This document shows, in pieces, positions 60,701 to 64,000 of a stretch of 64,000 bases of DNA. The notes under the pieces were generated by a model. That model was not told the DNA's origin. It saw nothing but the letters and a program-made list of their open reading frames with translations, and made no database searches. The stretch comes from Planctomycetota bacterium (GTDB lineage: Bacteria > Planctomycetota > Phycisphaerae > UBA1845 > UTPLA1), in assembly GCA_015654675.1 (NCBI GenBank), contig JAATGM010000017.1, forward strand, positions 62,001 to 126,000, written 5' to 3'. Each line of letters opens with the position of its first letter. The stretch's first letter is position 1. The translations under genes were made by a program, and so were the position numbers.

Positions 60701-61006
60701 CCGGCAGACGGTTGCCCGCCTCCGGTCCTCGTGTCTCCAAGCGGCCGTCCCACGGGCGGCGGTGGAGTCCTGACCGGCGCCGGCAAGCTGCCCCGTCTGG
60801 CCATTCGCACGTCCGACCTCGCCATCAGCTCGCGCTCCGCCGCGACAGCCGACCTCAACGGCGACGGCCAGATCGACGCCGCCGACGTCCGCCTCTTCGC
60901 TCAGCGAAATCGAATCACGCTGCGCCCCGAGTTTGAACGCAAGCTGGGCGTCATTGCCGCCCCGGCCAGCTCCGCTGTCCGTCAGTCCAGCAGCACGCGC
61001 AACTAG
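54725..61006 (+). CDS. Giant secreted protein: lamin-tail, PA14, CotH-kinase, cohesin and dockerin-like domains
   Basis: 2093 aa from GTG 54725; signal peptide about residues 1-29. Domains in order (rough): lamin-tail domain 35-150 (LVISEFMARN..WIEIHNPC); PA14-like 250-380 (NWTFGVNSDDGFALQL); chitobiase-C-like 540-620; CotH kinase about 640-1000 (RGSSTADQPKPN..GVYVLMEKIKLG..GPVWDFDRAMDS); a second chitobiase-C-like piece; lamin-tail domains near 1120, 1290 and 1440; a Cys-rich stretch (SDCNDGNQCTVDTCTSGHC); a cohesin-like domain near 1690; two dockerin-like segments (DGLIDIVDFAVLASRWN and DLNGDGQIDAADVRLFAQRN). CotH kinases phosphorylate spore-coat proteins in Bacillus; here the substrate is unknown. 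Extracellular or cell-surface location is inferred. Confidence 0.9.
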   Translation: MQSASGTPLSYRLFFFAGLVAMAASIARADPPCPDLVISEFMARNVHGLKDSNGTCQDWIEIHNPCQPSINLDGWYLTDDDTNLTKWRFPAVTIGRGEFLTVFASGKNRAVAGSELHTNFVLDAGGEYLALVRPDGTTIQQQFSPKYPEQTIDVSYGSPQSVSTLVAPDATGRYHVPTAADAGLGTTWSDHSFSDASWINAQFGLGFLSTSSSQFDVTYYKANINVNTITDAEAVIADQSKQTTVVHTQAAYINYLNTGGTAHFAADLPFPGTTIGSDVDDFVILATGTVIIPAAGNWTFGVNSDDGFALQLTHGTDVFNTSYPNPRGPSDTLAVFNIPDAGAYQLRLSFYERGGGSGLELFAASGSHSGFDSSFRLVGDIANGGLSVVGFGGDVHTDVQPAMLNVNASLWTRVGFSVANPASLSSLILKMRYEDGYVAYLNGQEVARQNAPSSPQWDSTATADRPISGAFNYESVDLSGHLSAIQAGDNTLAIHGLNDGASNGDFLVLPTLIGSQGTIDPTVKRYFTTPTPGTYNNAGYPGFAGKVQYNVASGTFTNNFSVAITTNSPTASIRYTLDGTAPTATTGTVYSSPISITGTTQVRARAFETGLAPGPVLSRDFIKLDSTAQAFSSNLPVVIVENFNGGTPGTEDNQPAHLSLFEPTLAAGNRTVLTGTPTIETRCGIRRRGSSTADQPKPNLAVETWDEDDEDRDIIPLGMPPESDWILYAPYYYDRALLRNAFVYELSNEIGRYAVRTRFVEVFFDNNGGGLTTADDYGVYVLMEKIKLGPDRVNIDKIEVHDDAEPQITGGWINKIDRADPGDLGFGAVGQGIRYVEPKEEEVTPVQAAWIQNYFNNFGNALYGASFTDPVNGYAKFIDVDAWIDHHILNVLSMNVDALRLSAYMFKGRQGKIQFGPVWDFDRAMDSYDSRDDVPTAWNGTGDATPFFTYPWWDRLFQDPDFWQRWIDRWFALRRAQLSVANMNGIINGMAAQLQEAQARNFAKWSGVAPAVSYPAEITNMENWLSIRAAWIDQQFPAPPQLSLASGQVPFGSQLSITSAVGAIYYTTDGSDPRLSGGLISGSAQAYLGPITLNTDTHVRARVLNGPNWSAPTEGQFILAFAANPQVVINEIMFNPAGVGANEFIELRNLSTTEAVDLSGWTLDGVGLVFAPGTILPPNAYAVVVEDLSTFQSTHGTSILVLADYPGQLDNGGETLVLYDQHGIEKDRVAYDDVAPWPLTPDGAGPSLELIDATRDNNRVANWAASIPSGGTPGAPNSRAGSSSDLPNLLISEVLPLNATTNVDEHGDHNTWIELYNPTQATIDLGGLYLTNNYASPALWQVPAGTSLCGGDWLLIWADNEPGEGPLHTSFTLSPAGGSVGLYTPGGLIVDYMNYPASTADVAYGRYPDGATAQHVLPHPTPGAANATGTSKLILNEFNGVASNKFIKNNGVDTYWGRVVGNGGDWFELVVTEDHLDIRNWTLVITENTGAPAQETDTLVFTNHALWSDLRRGTIITVSEDLADNVSYNPAGGDWWINVRASNAGTGTYITADNFPVSNDNWQLTIKDAQGHVVFGPAGEGISPVSGIGNDEICKLEEDPSPFITTRSNYQDGSSSTFGSPNIFNGGTLTQDFTALRNVFEPCSQPSDCNDGNQCTVDTCTSGHCSHIAGSPCYELRLNSPGVSGPQIETCGTGGLTLTIDLTGVVEPVNAVQTLLAYDPMRLQLLSITPGDGVGSPWDAATPITFQDNNGAVTYAQVLLGGSSSTSATVATMHFTALPLAGSPSPTVVSISPGCLPYVTRLTTTASAPIVPTLFDSKPIVLVPCLSVDVSIPGLIGTAAPGAAVATREVQFTLSTCSGSPDVRTLPLTFHRAGSAGVATVLLGAVNPSAAWLAVRESHTLQRSIPISLASATPTAAVSLITGDFQTAGTPQDGLIDIVDFAVLASRWNSLVTDCPSGAPADCARGADATGDGIQDTVDFTAIQLNFGAVGDPADGCPPPVLVSPSGRPTGGGGVLTGAGKLPRLAIRTSDLAISSRSAATADLNGDGQIDAADVRLFAQRNRITLRPEFERKLGVIAAPASSAVRQSSSTRN

Positions 61007-61071
61007 CCGCCTTCCGCGTTGCCAAAAGCGGCGCATACAGCATCCCGCTCGGGTAGCATGTCCGATTCCAA

Positions 61072-63144
61072 ATGCGCATCCGCTGGAAATTGCTGCTGCT
61101 GCTGCTCGCTATCTCGCTCCTGCCGCTGGGAATTGCCCTCACCTTCGGCCGGCGCGAGGCCATCCGCGCCACCGACCAGATCGTCGAACAAATCAATCAA
61201 ACGCTGCTAAGTGACGCCGAGCGATTTCTGCTTCAGACCGTCCGCGACCAGAGCCGCGTCATGCGCCGCGTGGTCGAATTCATCGATCAGAATCTCCGCC
61301 TTCAGGCCCGCGACGCCGAGCACTGCCTCGATGCCCCGCCTCCCGCCGATCCGCGCTTCCACATCATGGGCGAGCCGCCCCCCAACGCGGCCGATGGTTC
61401 GGCCCTCACGCGCTTCGACTATCTCGGTTTCTATATTTCTCCCGGCATCACCAAGGCGGCCGTCTACGACGACATGGCCCGCCTGACCCGGCTCCTTCCG
61501 GCCTACCAGATGGTCTATCGCGCCGAGCCCGAGATGATCCTCTGGCAATACGTCTCAATGACGAACGGCGTGCACTGCTTCTACCCCGGCGATGGCGCTC
61601 TGCCCGAGGGCTACGACGGCCGCAAGCGCCCCTGGTACACCGAAGCCGAAAAAGCCCGCAAACTCACCTGGAGCGCCCCCATGGTCGATCTGGGCACCGG
61701 CCAGATCGTTCGCACCGTTTCCATGCCGGTCTTCCACCGCGATGGTTCGCTGCTCGGCGTCGCCGGGATCGACATTCGCATGTCGGCCTCGCTCAGCGCC
61801 GTCGACCTGCCGCCGCAATGGCGCGATGCCGCCAAGACTTTCCTCGTCTTCCCGGATGTCGAAGCGGGCAAGCCGATCATCCGTGTCCACGCGCGCCCCG
61901 GCTACGAAGCCCCCGGCGGGGCCGACTCGATCGTCCCGTACGAGTCCGTGACATCCACCGACGCGTCGGTCTATGCCCACATCGTTGACGATCTGAAGGC
62001 CGAAAGGGCCGCCGTCCGCGTCCTGTCCTACCAGGATCGCCAGAGCTTCTGGGCCTACTCCGCCATGCCCGGCACCAACTCCTCGCTCCTCGTCATTCTC
62101 CCCCACGACGTCGTCGCCTCGCCGGCCATCAACGCCGACCGAAATCTCCGCGTCATCATCGACGCCCAGCGGACCTGGATCGCCATTCTGCTGGCCGGCG
62201 TCATCGTCGTGATCGCCGCGCTCGCCCTCTCCGCCTCGCGTTACGTAACGGAACCGATTCGCGAACTCGCGGCCGCCGCCCAGCGCATCGCCTCCGGAGA
62301 TCTCGATACGCCCGTTCGCGTCCGCTCGCGCGACGAACTCGGACAGCTCAGCCGCACCATGAACGCCATGCTGCCCCAGCTTCGCGATCGCCTCCGCATG
62401 CGCGAAGGCCTCGCCATCGCCCAGGCCGTTCAGAAGAGTCTGCTCCCCGACGCACCGCCGACCGTTCCCGGCTGGGATATCGCCGGACTCAGTCAGTTTT
62501 GCGACGAAACCGGCGGCGACTATTACGATTTCCTCGATCTCTCGGCCGACGCACCCGGTCGCTTCGGCGTCGCCGTCGGCGACGTCACCGGCCACGGCAT
62601 CGGCGCCGCCCTCATGATGGCCACCGTCCGCGCGCTGCTCCGCGCCGAGGCCCACGGCGCGACCTCGCTCGGCGAAGTCCTGGCGCGCGCCAATGTGGAG
62701 CTTCAGGACACCTCAGCCCGCACCATGCAGATCATGACCGTCGGCTGCCTTGTCTTTGACGCCGCCACCCGCAGCGTCCGCTGGTCTTCCGCCGGCCACG
62801 ACCCCGCCCTGCTGTTTGACCCCGCATCGCGCGCGTTCAGCGAGCTAGCCAGCACCGGCGTCCCGCTCGGCGTTGACCCCGGCTGGAAATACGAAGAGTC
62901 CGGCCCCGAAGAGATCCGGCCCGGCCAGATCGTCGTAATCGGCACCGATGGTATCTGGGAAGCCCGCAACCCGGCCGGCGAGTTCTTCGGCAAGGACCGG
63001 TTGAAGGAAACCGTCGCGACCGCCACCGGCCAAACAGCCGCCGAGATCTGCAAGGCCGTGACTGAAGCCGTGGCGGCGTTTCGCGGATCGCGTACGCAGG
63101 ACGACGATATCACCATTGTGGTCGTCCGAGCCGCGTTTGCTTAG
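61072..63144 (+). CDS. Membrane sensor PP2C-type (SpoIIE/RsbU) phosphatase
   Basis: 690 aa. TM1 at residues 5-23 (KLLLLLLAISLLPLGIALT), an extracytoplasmic double-Cache-like sensor (about 30-360, with RKRPWYTEAEKARKLTWSAP and GVAGIDIRMSA), TM2 near 365-385 (AILLAGVIVVIAALAL), HAMP (VTEPIRELAAAAQRIASGDLDTPV), then a PP2C domain from about 450: CDETGGDYYDFLDL, GDVTGHGIGAALMMAT, SSAGHDPALL and IGTDGIWEARNPAGEFFG, with the metal-binding Asp residues intact. Such enzymes dephosphorylate anti-anti-sigma factors; none is encoded nearby, so its partner is elsewhere. Confidence 0.94.
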   Translation: MRIRWKLLLLLLAISLLPLGIALTFGRREAIRATDQIVEQINQTLLSDAERFLLQTVRDQSRVMRRVVEFIDQNLRLQARDAEHCLDAPPPADPRFHIMGEPPPNAADGSALTRFDYLGFYISPGITKAAVYDDMARLTRLLPAYQMVYRAEPEMILWQYVSMTNGVHCFYPGDGALPEGYDGRKRPWYTEAEKARKLTWSAPMVDLGTGQIVRTVSMPVFHRDGSLLGVAGIDIRMSASLSAVDLPPQWRDAAKTFLVFPDVEAGKPIIRVHARPGYEAPGGADSIVPYESVTSTDASVYAHIVDDLKAERAAVRVLSYQDRQSFWAYSAMPGTNSSLLVILPHDVVASPAINADRNLRVIIDAQRTWIAILLAGVIVVIAALALSASRYVTEPIRELAAAAQRIASGDLDTPVRVRSRDELGQLSRTMNAMLPQLRDRLRMREGLAIAQAVQKSLLPDAPPTVPGWDIAGLSQFCDETGGDYYDFLDLSADAPGRFGVAVGDVTGHGIGAALMMATVRALLRAEAHGATSLGEVLARANVELQDTSARTMQIMTVGCLVFDAATRSVRWSSAGHDPALLFDPASRAFSELASTGVPLGVDPGWKYEESGPEEIRPGQIVVIGTDGIWEARNPAGEFFGKDRLKETVATATGQTAAEICKAVTEAVAAFRGSRTQDDDITIVVVRAAFA

Positions 63145-63284
63145 CCCGCAAGGCCGATCGGCCAAAATTGCCCCAGATTTGCCGTTCGGCCAATCGATAC
63201 ACTTAGTCTGGAAATCGTGCTTTCCGGCGGATATACCGCGCCGTAGTGTGGTCCGCTGGCGAGTTTGTCTTAAGGAGTTTCTGT

Positions 63285-63965
63285 ATGCGTCGTATCGTCC
63301 TCGCAATGTGTTTCGCAGGCCTCCTTGCCGGTTGCGAAGCACCCAAGACCGGCATGATGGACATGAGTCCGCCCAAGCCCGGTCCCGAAGTGGCCAAGCT
63401 CAATCGCTTCGTCGGAACCTGGGCCGGAACGGCCGAGATCGTGAAGCCCTCCCGCGAAGAAATGATGAAGATGATGCCCAAGGGCACGCCCATGCCGCCG
63501 CAACAGATGCAGGGCGGCGGGACCTATTCCTGGATGCCCGGCGGCCTCGTCCTGAAAATGGACGGATGGCACGAGATGGCCCCCGGCCAGCGAATGACCA
63601 TGGTTGAATACATGGGTTGGGATCCGCGCGAGCACGAATACTGGTCGGGCTACATCGGCGACACCGGCGAGCGCGGCCGCAGCGAGATCAAGATGGATGG
63701 CAACACCATGCACGTCGAGGCCAAGGGTTGCGACGCCAAAGGCAATCACGTGAGCGGCAAGGGCACCATGACCTGGGTCGACGACAACACGATCAACTGG
63801 ACCTGGACCGAATGCGGCGCGATGGGCGAAATGCAAATGAAGGGCACCAGCCGCCGCGTCGGCGCAACGCCACCGGCCCAGTCGATGCAACCAATGAACC
63901 AGATGGCGCCCTCAGCCGCGCCGTCCGGAAACGCCCCGCAGGAAGTCCAAGTCTCCCCCGGCTGA
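63285..63965 (+). CDS. DUF1579-like lipoprotein
   Basis: 226 aa from ATG 63285 with AGGAG eight bases upstream; the longer frame to 63246 is not needed. Signal ends LLAGCEAP, a good lipobox with Cys17. The mature part LNRFVGTWAGTAEI..MQGGGTYSWMPGGLVLKMDGWHEM..YMGWDPREHEYWSGYIGDTGE follows the DUF1579 pattern, a lipocalin-like beta-barrel. The C-terminal 30 residues are Pro/Met/Gln-rich. Envelope location is clear; function unknown. Confidence 0.82.
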   Translation: MRRIVLAMCFAGLLAGCEAPKTGMMDMSPPKPGPEVAKLNRFVGTWAGTAEIVKPSREEMMKMMPKGTPMPPQQMQGGGTYSWMPGGLVLKMDGWHEMAPGQRMTMVEYMGWDPREHEYWSGYIGDTGERGRSEIKMDGNTMHVEAKGCDAKGNHVSGKGTMTWVDDNTINWTWTECGAMGEMQMKGTSRRVGATPPAQSMQPMNQMAPSAAPSGNAPQEVQVSPG

Positions 63966-64000
63966 TCTCAACTTAGCGATTTTAGGTAACCCAACGCCCG

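Overview
The window is 64 kb of high-GC bacterial DNA, densely coded on both strands. Several things point to a planctomycete, probably of the Phycisphaerae type. These are a HYExAFE-family protein beside hisS, a DUF1571 protein, secreted proteins with cohesin/dockerin-like ends, many secreted proteins with no recognisable function, and a CotH/lamin-tail/PA14 giant protein. The genus is not identifiable from the sequence alone. No rRNA, CRISPR array, transposase or intact integrase was seen.

Layout. 1-4.7 kb: the end of purA, then uppS, two tandem alpha/beta-hydrolase-like proteins that have lost catalytic residues, and a LON-domain protein. 4.7-8.3 kb (minus): a thiolase and two acyl-CoA dehydrogenases in one operon. 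8.4-13.7 kb: a nucleoside/sugar-type ABC importer (double ATPase and two permeases) split by an opposite-strand secreted dockerin gene, followed by a GNAT acetyltransferase. 14.2-16.1 kb (minus): rpsA. 16.76 kb: a tRNA with anticodon CAT.

16.8-30.16 kb: a candidate integrated island. It starts at the 3' end of the tRNA and ends at a 45-nt direct repeat of that 3' end. Most of its genes are on the minus strand. They include a GT4 / (alpha/alpha)6 / GH130 sugar operon, small stress-type membrane proteins (DUF3309, DUF1328 and another), WxxGYW and PRC-barrel envelope proteins, two CsrA-family proteins, two MpsC/DUF2294 proteins, a sigma-70 factor, an i-type-lysozyme-like protein and a DUF1571 protein. 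Two of its operons begin with the same ~109-nt structured RNA ending in an intrinsic terminator. One operon carries a CsrA protein and the other the sigma factor. This is the most novel-looking part of the window.

30.2-42.7 kb: a membrane protein directly after the repeat, mnmA, two secreted proteins of unknown function, a complete opp-type peptide ABC operon (A-B-C-D-F, minus strand) and a HEAT-like secreted protein. 42.9-54.5 kb: rex, a coiled-coil membrane protein, ahcY (SAH hydrolase), secreted unknowns, a winged-helix regulator, three small membrane proteins, a HYExAFE protein, hisS, rsmD and a CCA-adding-type nucleotidyltransferase. 54.7-64 kb: a 2093-residue secreted multidomain protein, a Cache/HAMP/PP2C phosphatase and a lipoprotein. 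Several housekeeping genes (mnmA, rex, rsmD) have promoter-like boxes so close to the start codon that leaderless mRNAs are likely.
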